From NCBI RefSeq assembly GCF_016907675.1, contig NZ_JAFBCJ010000001.1, positions 2,480,001 to 2,544,000 on the forward strand: a stretch of 64,000 nucleotides of DNA. The letters run 5' to 3'. This DNA is from Geodermatophilus bullaregiensis (GTDB taxonomy: Bacteria > Actinomycetota > Actinomycetes > Mycobacteriales > Geodermatophilaceae). The notes under the pieces were generated by a model, which saw only the letters and a program-made list of their open reading frames with translations, was not told the origin of the DNA and did no database searches. This document shows positions 36,466-46,078 of this stretch, piece after piece. The translations under genes were made by a program, and so were the position numbers. Position 1 is the stretch's first letter. Every line of letters starts with the position of its first letter.

Positions 36466-38226
36466 TCAGCGGCGGCGGGTCTCGGGGAAGAGCAGGTCGA
36501 CGAAGCGCGCGGCGGTGGGCTGCGGCTCGTGGTTGGCCAGACCGGGGCGCTCGTTGGCCTCGACGAACACCGCGTCGGGGCCCTCGACGTCGGGGACCAG
36601 GAAGTCGATGCCGGTGACCGGGATGCCGATCGCCCGGCTGGCACGCACCGCCGCCTGCCCGATCGCCGGGTGCAGCCGCTCGGTGACGTCCTCGATCGTG
36701 CCGCCGGTGTGCAGGTTCGCCGTCCGCCGCACGCGGAGCCGCTCGCCGTCGGGCAGGACGTCGTCCATCGTGTACCCGGCCGCCCGGACGACGTCGGCGG
36801 TGACGTCGTCCAGCGGGATGCGCGACTCCCCGCCGGTGGCCCGCTCGCGCCGCCGGCTGGTGGCGCGGACCAGCTCGGTGACCGTCCGGCGGCCGTCGCC
36901 GACCACCTCGGCCGGCCGGCGCACCGCCGCCGCGACCACGTCGTGGTCGATGACCACCACGCGCAGGTCCTCGCCGGCGACGAGCTCCTCCACGAGGACG
37001 TCGGGGCAGAACAGCCGCGCGGCCGACACCGCCCGCGTCAGCTCGTCCCCGGTCCTGACGCCCACCGTGATGCCCTTGCCCTGCTCCCCGCGGGCGGGCT
37101 TGACCACCAGCTCGCCGCACTCGGCCAGCAGGTCGTGCGCCGGGCCGAGGTCGTCCTCGGGCACGGTGGCGCCCCGGGGCACGTGGACGCCGGCCGCCTC
37201 GACGATCCGGCGGGTCACCCGCTTGTCGTCGCACCGGCTCATGGCGACGGCGGTGGTGAACTCCGACAGCGACTCGCGGGTCAGCACCCGCCGGCCCCCG
37301 AGGGACAGCCGCAGCTCGCCGAACTCCGCGTCGGTGACCTCGACGCGGATGCCGCGGCGCAGCGCCTCGTCGGCGACGATCCGCGCGTAGGGGTTGAGCC
37401 GGTCCAGACCGGCCGGACGGGGGGCGAACAGCGGCGTGTTGATCGGGTTCTTGCGCTTGACGCACAGCACCGGGGCGCGCACGAAGCCGAGCTTGCGGTA
37501 GAGCGCGATCGCCCCGCTGTTGTCGTGCATGACCGAGAGGTCGACGTAGGAGCGGCCACGGCCGACGTAGCGCTCGGCCAGCACCCGCACCAGCGCCTCC
37601 CCGGTGCCCGGCGGGGCGTTCTGCCCGTCGACGGCCAGGCACCACAGGCTGGTGCCGCCCTCCGGGTCGCCGTAGGCGAGCACGTGGTCGACGCCGGTGA
37701 CCGTGCCGACGATCGTGCGGGTCCGCGTGTCCTCGGCGACGAGGTAGGTGAAGCAGCGGGTCCGGTGGTTGGCCCACATCGTCCCGGGGTCGCCGGTCAC
37801 CATGCCGTTGCGGGCGTAGATCTCGTTGATCGCCTGCATCTCCTCCAGCGCGGTCACCGTGCGGACGAAGACGCCGCGGATGAGCTCGGGCCGGGGCCGG
37901 TAGCGGTAGAGGTCGAGCCGGTAGGTGTAGGAGGGGTCGATGAACAGCTCGTCGGGGGCCAGGCCGACGAGCACGTGCGGGTCGCGCGCGTAGATGCAGA
38001 TGTCGCGCTGGCCGGCCCCCTCCGCCCGGAGCGCGTCGAGGATGCGCCGCATCTCGGCGAAGGTCTGGCCGAAGACCAGCCGGCCCCACGCGAGGTCGAG
38101 CACGACGTCGGTGTCCATGCCCTCCAGCTGGTGCTCGGAGGGCTTCTGCCAGCTGCGCCGGGTCAGGTCGGGCGTCGGCGCCGGCAGGGGACGACGGCGC
38201 AGTCCGGCCAGCCGGGGCGGCACCAC
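36466..38226 (-). CDS. ngg: N-acetylglutaminylglutamine synthetase (GNAT + ATP-grasp)
   Basis: 586 residues. N-terminal GNAT acetyltransferase (about 105-285; LSVMHDNSGAIALYRKLGF) joined to a C-terminal ATP-grasp ligase (about 345-580; VVKPARGEQGKGITVG, IPVTGIDFLVPDVEG, VFVEANERPGL). This fusion defines the enzyme making the osmolyte N-acetylglutaminylglutamine (amide) known from Sinorhizobium and Pseudomonas. It follows the amidotransferase gene by 10 bases, so they form one operon. The first 35 residues are an extension with a GTG/ATG choice uncertain. Confidence 0.9.
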   Translation of the reverse strand: MVPPRLAGLRRRPLPAPTPDLTRRSWQKPSEHQLEGMDTDVVLDLAWGRLVFGQTFAEMRRILDALRAEGAGQRDICIYARDPHVLVGLAPDELFIDPSYTYRLDLYRYRPRPELIRGVFVRTVTALEEMQAINEIYARNGMVTGDPGTMWANHRTRCFTYLVAEDTRTRTIVGTVTGVDHVLAYGDPEGGTSLWCLAVDGQNAPPGTGEALVRVLAERYVGRGRSYVDLSVMHDNSGAIALYRKLGFVRAPVLCVKRKNPINTPLFAPRPAGLDRLNPYARIVADEALRRGIRVEVTDAEFGELRLSLGGRRVLTRESLSEFTTAVAMSRCDDKRVTRRIVEAAGVHVPRGATVPEDDLGPAHDLLAECGELVVKPARGEQGKGITVGVRTGDELTRAVSAARLFCPDVLVEELVAGEDLRVVVIDHDVVAAAVRRPAEVVGDGRRTVTELVRATSRRRERATGGESRIPLDDVTADVVRAAGYTMDDVLPDGERLRVRRTANLHTGGTIEDVTERLHPAIGQAAVRASRAIGIPVTGIDFLVPDVEGPDAVFVEANERPGLANHEPQPTAARFVDLLFPETRRR

Positions 38227-38236
38227 GGGGATCCCC

Positions 38237-40018
38237 TCAGACCCCGTGGTTCTGCAGCCACAGCTCGAGCAGGCCCAGCTGCCAGAGCTTGTTGCCGCGC
38301 AGCGGGGTGAGGTCGGCGTTGGGGTGGTCGAGCAGCCGGGACACGTACTCGGGGCGGAACAGCGCCCGGTCCCGGGCGGCGTCGCTGGACAGCGCGTCCT
38401 TCACCAGGCCGAGCACCTTGCCCTCGAGGTGGGTGATCGCGGGCACCGGGAAGTAGCCCTTGGGCCGGTCGATGACCTCCGGCGGGATGATCCGCCGGCC
38501 GATCGCCTTGAGCACGCCCTTGCCGCCGTCGGCGAGCTTGAGCTCGGGCGGGCAGGCGGCGGCCAGCTCGACCAGGTCGTGGTCGAGGAAGGGCACGCGG
38601 GCCTCCAGACCCCAGGCCATGGACATGTTGTCCACCCGCTTGACCGGGTCGTCGACGAGCATGACCTCGCTGTCGAGGCGCAGCGCGGCGTCGACGGCGG
38701 TCTGCGCGCCGGCCCGGGACATGTGCTCGCGGACGAAGTCGAGGCTGGGGTCGCCGTCGAGGGCGTACCGCTCGCCGACCAGCGCCGCCATGTCGTCGGC
38801 GCCGCGGTCGAAGAAGGCCGCGGCGTAGCGCTCGACGGCCTCCTCGCGGCCGACGTCGGCCAGCGGCGGGTACCAGTGGTAGCCGGCGAACACCTCGTCG
38901 GCGCCCTGCCCGGACTGCACCACGCGGATCGACTGGCTGACCCGCTCGGAGAGCAGGTCGAAGGCGACGACGTCGTGGCTGACCATCGGCTCGGCCATCG
39001 CGCCGATCGCGTGGCCGAGGGCCGCGGCGAGCTCGTCGGAGGACACGCGGATGCGGTGGTGGTCGGTCGCGAAGCGCTCGGCGATCACGTCGGAGTACTG
39101 GAACTCGTCGCCCTCGCGCCCGCCCGCGGCCTCGAAGCCGATCGAGTAGGTGGCCAGCCCGGTCTGCCCCTCCTGAGCCAGCAGGCCGACGATCAGGCTG
39201 GAGTCCAGGCCACCCGAGAGCAGCACGCCGACCGGGATGTCGGAGACCAGACGCCGGCGGACGGCGACCCGCAGCGCCTCCTCGATCGCGTCCTCCCAGT
39301 CGCGCGCCGACCAGCCGGAGTGCTCCGGACGCCGCTCGTAGGTGGGCTCCCAGTAGCGGCGCTCGGTGCTCGTGCCGTCGGCCTCGATGACGCGGACGGT
39401 GGCCGGCGGCAGCTTGCGGACGCCGTTCAGCAGTGTCCGCGGCGCGGGGACGACGGCGTGCCAGGTCAGGTAGTGGTGCAGGGCGACCGGGTCGATGGAG
39501 GTGTCGACGTCGCCGGCGCGCAGCAGGGCCGGCAGCGACGAGGCGAACCGCAGCCGGCCCGGCGTCTCGGCCAGGTACAGCGGCTTGATTCCCAGCCGGT
39601 CGCGGGCCATGACCACGCGGCCGCTGTCGCGCTCGTGGATGACGACGACGAACATGCCGTGCAGGTGGTCGACGAAGTCGACGCCCCAGTGGTGGTAGCC
39701 CTTGAGCAGGACCTCGGTGTCGCTGGTGGAGAAGAAGCGGTAGCCGTGGCTCTCGAGCTCGGCGCGCAGCTCCTTGTAGTCGTAGATGCAGCCGTTGAAG
39801 ACCGCCGAGAGGCCCAGCTCGCTGTCGACCATCGGCTGCCCGCCGCTGGCCGAGAGGTCGATGACCGACAACCGCCGGTGGCCGAACGCCACCCGGCCGG
39901 CGCTCCAGTGGCCCTCGCCGTCCGGCCCGCGGGGGACCAGTGCGTCGACCATCCGCGCCACCGCGGTGGTGTCGGCCAGGGAGCCGTCGAACCTGATCTC
40001 GCCGGAGAGGCCGCACAT
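38237..40018 (-). CDS. asnO: N-acetylglutaminylglutamine amidotransferase (asparagine-synthase-like)
   Basis: 593 residues. N-terminal Ntn glutaminase with Cys2 (MCGLSGEI), GRVAFGHRRLSVIDLS and FNGCIYDYKELR; C-terminal synthetase with PP-loop GVLLSGGLDSSLI (about 250-262) and RVDNMSMAWGLEARVPFLDHDLVE. Together with the following ngg it makes N-acetylglutaminylglutamine amide (NAGGN), an osmoprotectant. Clear separation from generic AsnB comes from the neighbour. The parS-like palindrome (40090-40109) lies in its upstream region. Confidence 0.9.
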   Translation of the reverse strand: MCGLSGEIRFDGSLADTTAVARMVDALVPRGPDGEGHWSAGRVAFGHRRLSVIDLSASGGQPMVDSELGLSAVFNGCIYDYKELRAELESHGYRFFSTSDTEVLLKGYHHWGVDFVDHLHGMFVVVIHERDSGRVVMARDRLGIKPLYLAETPGRLRFASSLPALLRAGDVDTSIDPVALHHYLTWHAVVPAPRTLLNGVRKLPPATVRVIEADGTSTERRYWEPTYERRPEHSGWSARDWEDAIEEALRVAVRRRLVSDIPVGVLLSGGLDSSLIVGLLAQEGQTGLATYSIGFEAAGGREGDEFQYSDVIAERFATDHHRIRVSSDELAAALGHAIGAMAEPMVSHDVVAFDLLSERVSQSIRVVQSGQGADEVFAGYHWYPPLADVGREEAVERYAAAFFDRGADDMAALVGERYALDGDPSLDFVREHMSRAGAQTAVDAALRLDSEVMLVDDPVKRVDNMSMAWGLEARVPFLDHDLVELAAACPPELKLADGGKGVLKAIGRRIIPPEVIDRPKGYFPVPAITHLEGKVLGLVKDALSSDAARDRALFRPEYVSRLLDHPNADLTPLRGNKLWQLGLLELWLQNHGV

Positions 40019-40089
40019 GGGTTCGATCCAACCCCACCCGGCCGAGTGATGCGACGCCGCGCGGTAATCGTCACACGGACGTCACACCG

Positions 40090-40109
40090 CCGGTTCCACG
40101 TGGAACCGG
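40090..40109. promoter_or_regulatory. Perfect 20-bp palindrome resembling parS
   Basis: CCGGTTCCACGTGGAACCGG, with core GTTCCACGTGGAAC close to the ParB site GTTTCACGTGAAAC (two symmetric changes). It lies between the divergent asnO and PTH2 genes. A second copy of the 16-base core is at 53897-53912. Confidence 0.6.
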
Positions 40110-40188
40110 GCCGCGGGTGGCGGGTGGTCGGCACCGGCCGCGCGCACCCCCTCGGCGCGGTGTGGGTCGCAGTCGGCAGGGTGGGGGA

Positions 40189-40860
40189 GTGCACGCGGAC
40201 CCGGAGGGCCAGGCGCCCTGGGCGATGCAGCTGGTCGCGTGCGTCGGGAGGAGCGCTCCGCCGACCCGGACCGCCGTCTGCGAGGCCGCGGCGGTCGCGG
40301 TCGTCCGGCTGCTGGCCGACGCGCGGTCGCGGGCCGGCGGTGAGTGGCACCCGCAGGTCCGGCGGTGGACCGACGGGCGGATCCGCAAGCACTGCCGGCG
40401 GGCCCGGGGTGCGGCCTGGGAGCGGGTGGGGGAGCTGCCCGGTGTCACCGCCGAGGTGGCCGGCGCCCGGGTCCGCGCGCTCGTACCCACCGCGCTCGAC
40501 GAGCTGCCGCGGGAGGTCGCGAGGCTGCAGCTGTCCGGCAGCGAACTCGAGGACCCGGACGTGCGCGAGTTGGTCGACCCGGCGCCGGGTGGTCCCGTCG
40601 TCGTGTCGATCTGCCCGGAGCCGTTCCTCCCGCTCGGCAAGGCCGCCGCGGCCGCCGGTCACGCCGCGCAGGTGACCGCGATGCGGATGCCCGCGCAGCG
40701 GCTGGCCGCCTGGTCGGCTGCTGCGTTCCCGGTGGTCGTGGAGCACCCGGCCGCCGCACGCTGGGCGCAGTTGCGGGCGGAGGCTCCCGTGGCGATCGTC
40801 GACGCGGGGTTCACCGTGGTCACGCCGGGGACCTGCACGGCGCTGGCCCGCTGGGCGTAG
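40189..40860 (+). CDS. Peptidyl-tRNA hydrolase PTH2-family protein
   Basis: 223 residues. The C-terminal ~120 residues match the PTH2 fold: PFLPLGKAAAAAGHAAQVTAM (in the position of the conserved K-G-K-x-A-A-Q-x-x-H segment), FPVVVEHP, and a late VAIVDAGFTVVTPGTCTALA. PTH2 enzymes release peptides from tRNA. The N-terminal half is an actinobacterial extension. GTG at 40189, with GGTGGGGGA just upstream. Confidence 0.75.
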   Translation: MHADPEGQAPWAMQLVACVGRSAPPTRTAVCEAAAVAVVRLLADARSRAGGEWHPQVRRWTDGRIRKHCRRARGAAWERVGELPGVTAEVAGARVRALVPTALDELPREVARLQLSGSELEDPDVRELVDPAPGGPVVVSICPEPFLPLGKAAAAAGHAAQVTAMRMPAQRLAAWSAAAFPVVVEHPAAARWAQLRAEAPVAIVDAGFTVVTPGTCTALARWA

Positions 40861-40907
40861 CTCCGCCCACGTGCACCTGCGGACACGTCGATTCCGGCCG
40901 TCTCCGG

Positions 40908-42200
40908 TCAGAAGGGTGGCGGGTCGTCGTCCGGCGTACCGGCGGGTCGGGCTGCGGCGGTGGCCCGGTGTCCACGGCGGGGGGTGGTCGCAGGCCCGGT
41001 GGTCTCGTGGTCCTCGTGATGCCCGAGGGTGTGGTGACGGTGAGGACGCCGTCGGCGTCCATCTGGAAGCGCCAGCCGCGGGCGTGGGTCTCGAGCCGGT
41101 GGTGGCTGCGGCACAGGCAGCACAGGTCGGCGCAGTCGGTCGCCGCCGCAGGCGTGCGGGAGGACGTGGTCGGCGTCGGCCCAGCCGACCCGCTGCCCGC
41201 AGGGGGGAAGCGGCAGGTGCGGTCGCGGGTGTGGAGGAAGGTCTGCTGCGCCGCGGAGGGCTCGTAGGTGTCGACGGGCTCGGGGCGGTCGAGGACCGGG
41301 CAGCCGCAGTCAGTGGCCGGGTGATCGGGGCAGCTGCGGCGGGCCAGCCGGCGCAGCCGGTCGAGGCCGGCGGTGGCCAGCAGGACGCCGGCCTCGTCGG
41401 TGATCCCGATCGTGGTGGTGCCGCCCTCGGCGGTGCACAGGTTCAGCGCGTCGAACTGGGCGAGCAGTTCGCGCACCTGCGCGGCGGTGATGGCCAGCCC
41501 GTTGACGTCGCCGGCCTCGGCCGAGGCGCCGGCCAGCGCGGCGAGGGTGGCGGTGATCTGCAGGTGCGCGGTCACGGCGGGGTGGCCGGTGTCCCACGGG
41601 CGCTGGATCAGGTCGGCGAGCACCGCGGTGCGCAGCTGCCCGACCGGGCGGTGGTCGCCGTCGGCCTTCAGCATCCGGGCCAGCCGGTCGAGGGTGTCGT
41701 GGCAGGCCGCGGCGGTCCCCGCGGGCAGCTCGGCGGCCAGGGTGGCCATCCCGTCCAGCGGCGAGGGGTAGCAGCGCACGTCGGCGGGCCGCTGGGCCTG
41801 CGCCCGGCGGGCGTCGACCGCGTCGGCGTCAGCCTGCAGCAGGAGGCCCAGGGCCCGCTGGCGCAGCCTGCCGGTCGTGCGGTCGGCCGCCTCGGGCAGC
41901 AGCTGCGCCTCGATGCCGCGGGCCACTCCGGCGCTGGTGTGCGCCAGGACGTCGACCAGCACCTTCGCCCGCGCCTCGTCCAGCTCCCCGGCGGCCAGCG
42001 CCGCCCAGGTCGCCGGCAGGTGCGACCGGTAGAGCCACGCGCGGTGCGCCAGATGGGCGGCGGTGCCGTGGCAACTCCGCGGCCTTCTGCTCCCGCGACA
42101 GCAGCCCGACCGGCAACCGGCGGAACGGCGCAGGCCGCTCGACCAGCCACCCGGCGAGCGCACGCGCCACCGGCGACGCGTGACCGGCGACCTCCTGCAC
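40908..42200 (-). pseudogene. Frameshifted DUF222/HNH endonuclease remnant
   Basis: A DUF222/13E12-like protein with C-terminal HNH domain can be reconstructed only by changing frame at least four times. N-terminus (MQEVAGHASPVARALAGWL..) breaks near 42070; the body AHLAHRAWLYRSHLPATWAAL runs to CRFP near 41210, where one base is missing in a C run. The HNH stretch CGQRVGWADADHVLPHACGG is in another frame, then the frame returns at DCADLCCLCRSHHRLETH. The last residues PDDDPPPF before 40908 need another shift. Neighbouring genes are intact, so this looks like real decay rather than poor sequence. The intact relative at 62468 differs considerably. Confidence 0.8.
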
Positions 42201-42336
42201 GACCCGAACCTACGACACCTCCGGACCCCCAACCCGCCGCTGACCAAGCCTTTCGCGCACGCGGGAGGCGGACCAGGAGGTGGCGCTGGTCGTCGTCCGG
42301 TGCGTCGACCCCGTTGCAGCACCGGTCACCCGCGGG

Positions 42337-43095
42337 TCAGGACCAGGGCACGCCGATCCGCCGCCCGGCCAGCTCGTGCACCTCGACCTCGACGTCGAAC
42401 ACCTTGCGCAGCAGCTCCGGCGTCATCAGCTCCGCCGTCGGCCCCTCGGCGACGAGCCGGCCCTCCCGCATCGCCACGATCCGGTCGGAGTAGCAGGAGG
42501 CGACGTTGACGTCGTGGACGACGAGGACGACGGTGCGGCCGAGCTCGTCGGCCATGCCGCGCAGCATCCGCATCATCTGGACGGCGTGCCGCATGTCGAG
42601 GTTGTTCAGCGGCTCGTCGAGCAGCACGTGGTCGGTGCCCTGGCACATCACCATCGCCACGTAGGCGCGCTGGCGCTGCCCACCGGAGAGCTGGTCGAGG
42701 TGCCGGTCGGCCAGCGGGCCCAGCTCGAACCACTCCATCGCCTCGTCGACCAGGCGGTGGTCATCGGCGGTCAGCCGGCCGCCGGAGTGCGGGAAGCGGC
42801 CGAAGGCGACGAGCTCGCGCACGGTCAGCCGCACCGACATCGCGTTCTCCTGGCGCAGCACGGCCAGCCGCCGCGCCAGCACCCGCCCCGGCGTCGTCGC
42901 GACGTCCATCCCGTCGACGCGGACCCGGCCGGCGTCGGCCGGCAGCAGCCGGGCGGCGACCGACAGCAGCGTGGACTTGCCCGCACCGTTGGCGCCGATC
43001 AGCGAGGTGATGCCGCCGGTCGGGATCGTCAGCGAGACGTCCTCGAGCACGCGGACGTCGCCGTAGGCCTTGGAGACGGACTCGATCTCGATCAC
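42337..43095 (-). CDS. Siderophore ABC transporter ATP-binding protein
   Basis: 252 residues. ABC ATPase of the FepC/FecE/YclP type: Walker A IGANGAGKST, Q-loop LRQENAMS, signature LSGGQRQRAYVAM, Walker B VLLDEPLNNLDM, H-loop VVLVVHDVNVASCYSD. Powers uptake of ferric siderophore. GTG start overlaps the upstream permease stop by four bases; last gene of the operon binding protein-permease-permease-ATPase. Confidence 0.93.
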   Translation of the reverse strand: MIEIESVSKAYGDVRVLEDVSLTIPTGGITSLIGANGAGKSTLLSVAARLLPADAGRVRVDGMDVATTPGRVLARRLAVLRQENAMSVRLTVRELVAFGRFPHSGGRLTADDHRLVDEAMEWFELGPLADRHLDQLSGGQRQRAYVAMVMCQGTDHVLLDEPLNNLDMRHAVQMMRMLRGMADELGRTVVLVVHDVNVASCYSDRIVAMREGRLVAEGPTAELMTPELLRKVFDVEVEVHELAGRRIGVPWS

Positions 43096-44072
43096 TGGCG
43101 GGGCTCTCTGACGAGGAGGGCGATGAAGACGATCCCGCCCACGAAGTTGACGACGATGCTGAGGCTGGAGTTGAAGCCGAACACCTGCTCCAGGACCAGT
43201 TGCCCGCCGGCCAGCGCGAGCAGCGCCAGCAGGGCCGCCCCGGGCAGCACCCAGGCGTGCCGGTGGGTGCCCAGCAGCTGGCGGGCCAGGTTGGCCACCA
43301 GCAGGCCGAGGAAGGTGATCGGCCCGACCAGAGCGGTGGCGACGGCGACCAGGACGGCGACGGCGAGCAGCGCCCGGTCGACCACGCGGCGGTGCTCGAC
43401 GCCCAGGCCGACGGCGGTGTCCCGGCCGAGCGCGACGACGTCGAGCCGGGGGAGCAGCCGCCAGACGCCGGCGGTGACCAGGGCGACCAGGACCGCCGAC
43501 AGCGCCAGCATCTGCCGGTCGACGGAGTTGAAGCTGGCGAACAGCAGGTCCTGCAGGGTGAGGAACTCGTTGGGGTCGATCAGCCGGGACACCAGCAGCG
43601 TGAGGCTGGTGAAGGTCGAGCCGAGCACGACCCCGAGCAGCACCAGGACGTACACGTCGCGCTCGGTGCGACCGAACAGCGACCGGTACAGCAGCGCCCC
43701 GAAGCCGATCAGCACCACGACCTCGACGGCGAAGCGCAGCCGCGGGTCGGTGGTGGTGACGGTGGCGGCACCGAGGGAGAAGACGCCCACGGTCTGGATC
43801 AGCACGAACAGCCGGTCGAACCCCATGATCTCCGGGGTCAGGATCCGGTTGTTCGTGACGGTCTGGAACAGCACGGTGGACACGGCGACCGCCACGGCGA
43901 CGACGGCCATCGCGGCCAGCCGGCGGCCGCGCTGCTGCAGCGCGTAGTCCCAGGAGCCGGTGACGTCGACGGTGAGGAACGCGGCGACGACGGCCAGGGT
44001 GAGGACGCCGAGGACGACCAGCGTGCGCCGGCGGCGGACGGCCCGCTGCGGCGCGGTGAGGACGGCGGCCAT
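43092..44072 (-). CDS. Siderophore ABC transporter permease (second)
   Basis: 326 residues. FecCD-type permease with about nine membrane helices; family features include LTPEIMGFDRLFVLIQT, DPNEFLTLQDLLFASFNSVD, and GPITFLGLLVANLARQLLGTHRH (the conserved coupling region). YclO-like by position after the YclN-like permease. ATG shares one base with the preceding stop. Confidence 0.92.
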   Translation of the reverse strand: MAAVLTAPQRAVRRRRTLVVLGVLTLAVVAAFLTVDVTGSWDYALQQRGRRLAAMAVVAVAVAVSTVLFQTVTNNRILTPEIMGFDRLFVLIQTVGVFSLGAATVTTTDPRLRFAVEVVVLIGFGALLYRSLFGRTERDVYVLVLLGVVLGSTFTSLTLLVSRLIDPNEFLTLQDLLFASFNSVDRQMLALSAVLVALVTAGVWRLLPRLDVVALGRDTAVGLGVEHRRVVDRALLAVAVLVAVATALVGPITFLGLLVANLARQLLGTHRHAWVLPGAALLALLALAGGQLVLEQVFGFNSSLSIVVNFVGGIVFIALLVREPRQ

Positions 44073-45106
44073 CAGAGGGCCCGCTTCCGGGCACGCAGCA
44101 GCAGCCAGATGAACAGCACGCCGCCGACGACGCCGCCGATCATCCCGACCGGCACCTCGTACGGGTACCGGACGGTCCGGGCGAGCACGTCGCAGACCAG
44201 CACGAACGCCGCGCCGGTCAGCGCGGTCACCGGCAGCACCCGGCGCAGGTCGTCACCCATGGCCAGCGTGACCAGGTTCGGGACGACCAGGCCGAGGAAG
44301 GGGATCGAGCCGACGCTGACCACGACGATCGCGGTGACGACCGAGGCGATGGCCAGGCCGACCATGACGACGCGGGTGTAGGCGACACCGAGGTTGATCG
44401 CGAAGCTCTCGCCCATGCCGGCGACGGAGAACCGGTCGGCCCACAGGTAGGCGACCACGGTGGCGGCCAGCACCAGCCAGAGGAGCTCGTAGCGACCGGC
44501 CAGGACGCCGGAGAAGTCGCCGTTCATCCACACGTCCACGGTCTGCAGCAGGTCGAAGCGGTAGGCCAGGAAGGTCGCCGCCGCGCTCACCACGCCGCCC
44601 AGCAGGATGCCGACCAGCGGCACCACCACGACGTCGGTGAGGACCATCCGCTGCAGCAGCCAGACGAACAGCGCCGTGCCGGCCAGCGCGAACACCACGC
44701 CGATCACCATCTTGCCGAGCACCGAGGCCCCGCCGAAGGACAGCGTCGCGACGACGATGCCGAGCCCGACCCACTCCGTCGTCCCGGCGGTCTGCGGGGA
44801 GACGAACCGGTTGCGGGTCAGGTGCATCATCACCAGCCCGGCCACCGCCATCGCCGACCCGGCCAGCAGGATCGCCAGCAGCCGCGGCACCCGGCTGGTC
44901 CACAGCACCCGGGCCTGCGCCTCGTCGGGGTCGAGCAGGTCGGCCGGCGTCAGGTCGCCGACCCCGACGAACAGGGACGCGAGCGCAGCCAGCACGAGCG
45001 TGGCCAGGGCGGCGGCGACGTGCCACCGCTGCACACCGCGGCGGCGCCGCACCTGCCCCCGGGGGGCGGGTGCGACGCCGCTGCGTCGTCCGGTCGTGCG
45101 CGTCAC
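44072..45106 (-). CDS. Siderophore ABC transporter permease (first)
   Basis: 344 residues, FecCD-type permease. After a basic Arg-rich N-terminus there are nine or so membrane helices; LWTSRVPRLLAILLAGSAMAVAGLVMMHLTRNRFVSP is the family's GARLPRIL-like start and GSIPFLGLVVPNLV the coupling region. YclN-like. GTG start overlaps the binding-protein stop by four bases. Confidence 0.92.
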   Translation of the reverse strand: MTRTTGRRSGVAPAPRGQVRRRRGVQRWHVAAALATLVLAALASLFVGVGDLTPADLLDPDEAQARVLWTSRVPRLLAILLAGSAMAVAGLVMMHLTRNRFVSPQTAGTTEWVGLGIVVATLSFGGASVLGKMVIGVVFALAGTALFVWLLQRMVLTDVVVVPLVGILLGGVVSAAATFLAYRFDLLQTVDVWMNGDFSGVLAGRYELLWLVLAATVVAYLWADRFSVAGMGESFAINLGVAYTRVVMVGLAIASVVTAIVVVSVGSIPFLGLVVPNLVTLAMGDDLRRVLPVTALTGAAFVLVCDVLARTVRYPYEVPVGMIGGVVGGVLFIWLLLRARKRAL

Positions 45107-46047
45107 TCGACGGCCGCAGCGACTTCCTCGACCATCTGCTCGACCGACGGCAGGCCGTTCGGCGCGATGTACCAGACGGACGAGTCGAGATGGTGGACGT
45201 CGTCGTCCTGCCAGGCCGTGGTCCCCCGGACCAGCTCGTTGTCGAGCACCTGCTGCGCGGCCGTGCCGGACTCGCCGATCGCGGCGTCGCGGTCGAGGAC
45301 CAGCAGGATGTCGGGGTCCTTCTCGGCGATGTACTCGAAGGAGATGGCGTCACCGTGGTCGGCGGCGGTCAGCGCCTCGTCGGTGGGGGTCAGCCCCAGC
45401 TCGCTGTAGACCATGCCGAAGCGCGTCTCGGGGCCGTAGGCGCTGACCTCGCCGGCGTTGGTCATCACGAACAGCGCGTCCCCGGCGCCGGCCGCGGTCT
45501 CCCGCACCTCGGCGACCCGCTGGTCCAGGGCGGCCAGCCGGTCGGCGACGGCGTCCTCCTCGCCGAAGACCTCAGCGAGCGTGGTCACCCGCTCCTCGAA
45601 GGAGGCCAGGAAGTCGCCGTTGTCGACGGTCAGGTCGATGGTGGGGGCGATCTCGGCGAGCTCCGGGTACACGGCGGCCGAGCGCCCGCCGACGACGATG
45701 AGGTCGGGCTCGAGGGCGTCGACCGCCTCGTAGTCCGGCTCGAAGAGCGAGCCGACCTTGGCGTACTCGTCCCCGCCGTACTGCGCCAGCGACTCCGGGT
45801 AGGTGGCCTCCGGGACGCCGGCCACCTCGACACCGAGGCTGTCCAGGGTCGACAGGACGCCGACGTCGAACACGACGACGGTCTGCGGGTCGGCCGGGAC
45901 CGCGGTCTCGCCCTGCGCGTGGGCAACGGTGACCTCGGCGGACTCCGAGGACGCCTCGGCGGTGGTGTCCCCGCCGCAGGCGCTGACGGCCAGCGCGGTG
46001 GCCACGGTGAGGGACAGGGCGGCCATCGGCCGGGAGGGCGTGCGCAT
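45103..46047 (-). CDS. Siderophore-binding lipoprotein (YclQ/CeuE/FatB type)
   Basis: 314 residues. Lipoprotein signal ending in the lipobox V-S-A-C with Cys24. Cluster A-2 binding protein (TroA/FepB-like fold, long central helix): VVVFDVGVLSTLDSLGVEVAGVP, ALEPDLIVVGGR, MTNAGEVSAYGPETRFGMVYSELGL (the YclQ/FatB motif), ending in a helix. Captures ferric catecholate or mixed siderophores outside the membrane. ATG at 46045-46047 follows CTGGAGCACG. Two DtxR/IdeR boxes lie in the promoter region, so iron repression is expected. Confidence 0.92.
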   Translation of the reverse strand: MRTPSRPMAALSLTVATALAVSACGGDTTAEASSESAEVTVAHAQGETAVPADPQTVVVFDVGVLSTLDSLGVEVAGVPEATYPESLAQYGGDEYAKVGSLFEPDYEAVDALEPDLIVVGGRSAAVYPELAEIAPTIDLTVDNGDFLASFEERVTTLAEVFGEEDAVADRLAALDQRVAEVRETAAGAGDALFVMTNAGEVSAYGPETRFGMVYSELGLTPTDEALTAADHGDAISFEYIAEKDPDILLVLDRDAAIGESGTAAQQVLDNELVRGTTAWQDDDVHHLDSSVWYIAPNGLPSVEQMVEEVAAAVE

Positions 46048-46060
46048 CGTGCTCCAGATC

Positions 46061-46077
46061 AGGTAAGGCTCGGCTCA
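46061..46077. promoter_or_regulatory. DtxR/IdeR-type iron box, weaker
   Basis: AGGTAAGGCTCGGCTCA agrees with AGGTTAGGCTAACCTAA at 12 of 17 positions. It lies 18 bases from the stronger box, centre to centre. Confidence 0.5.
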
Positions 46078-46078
46078 C

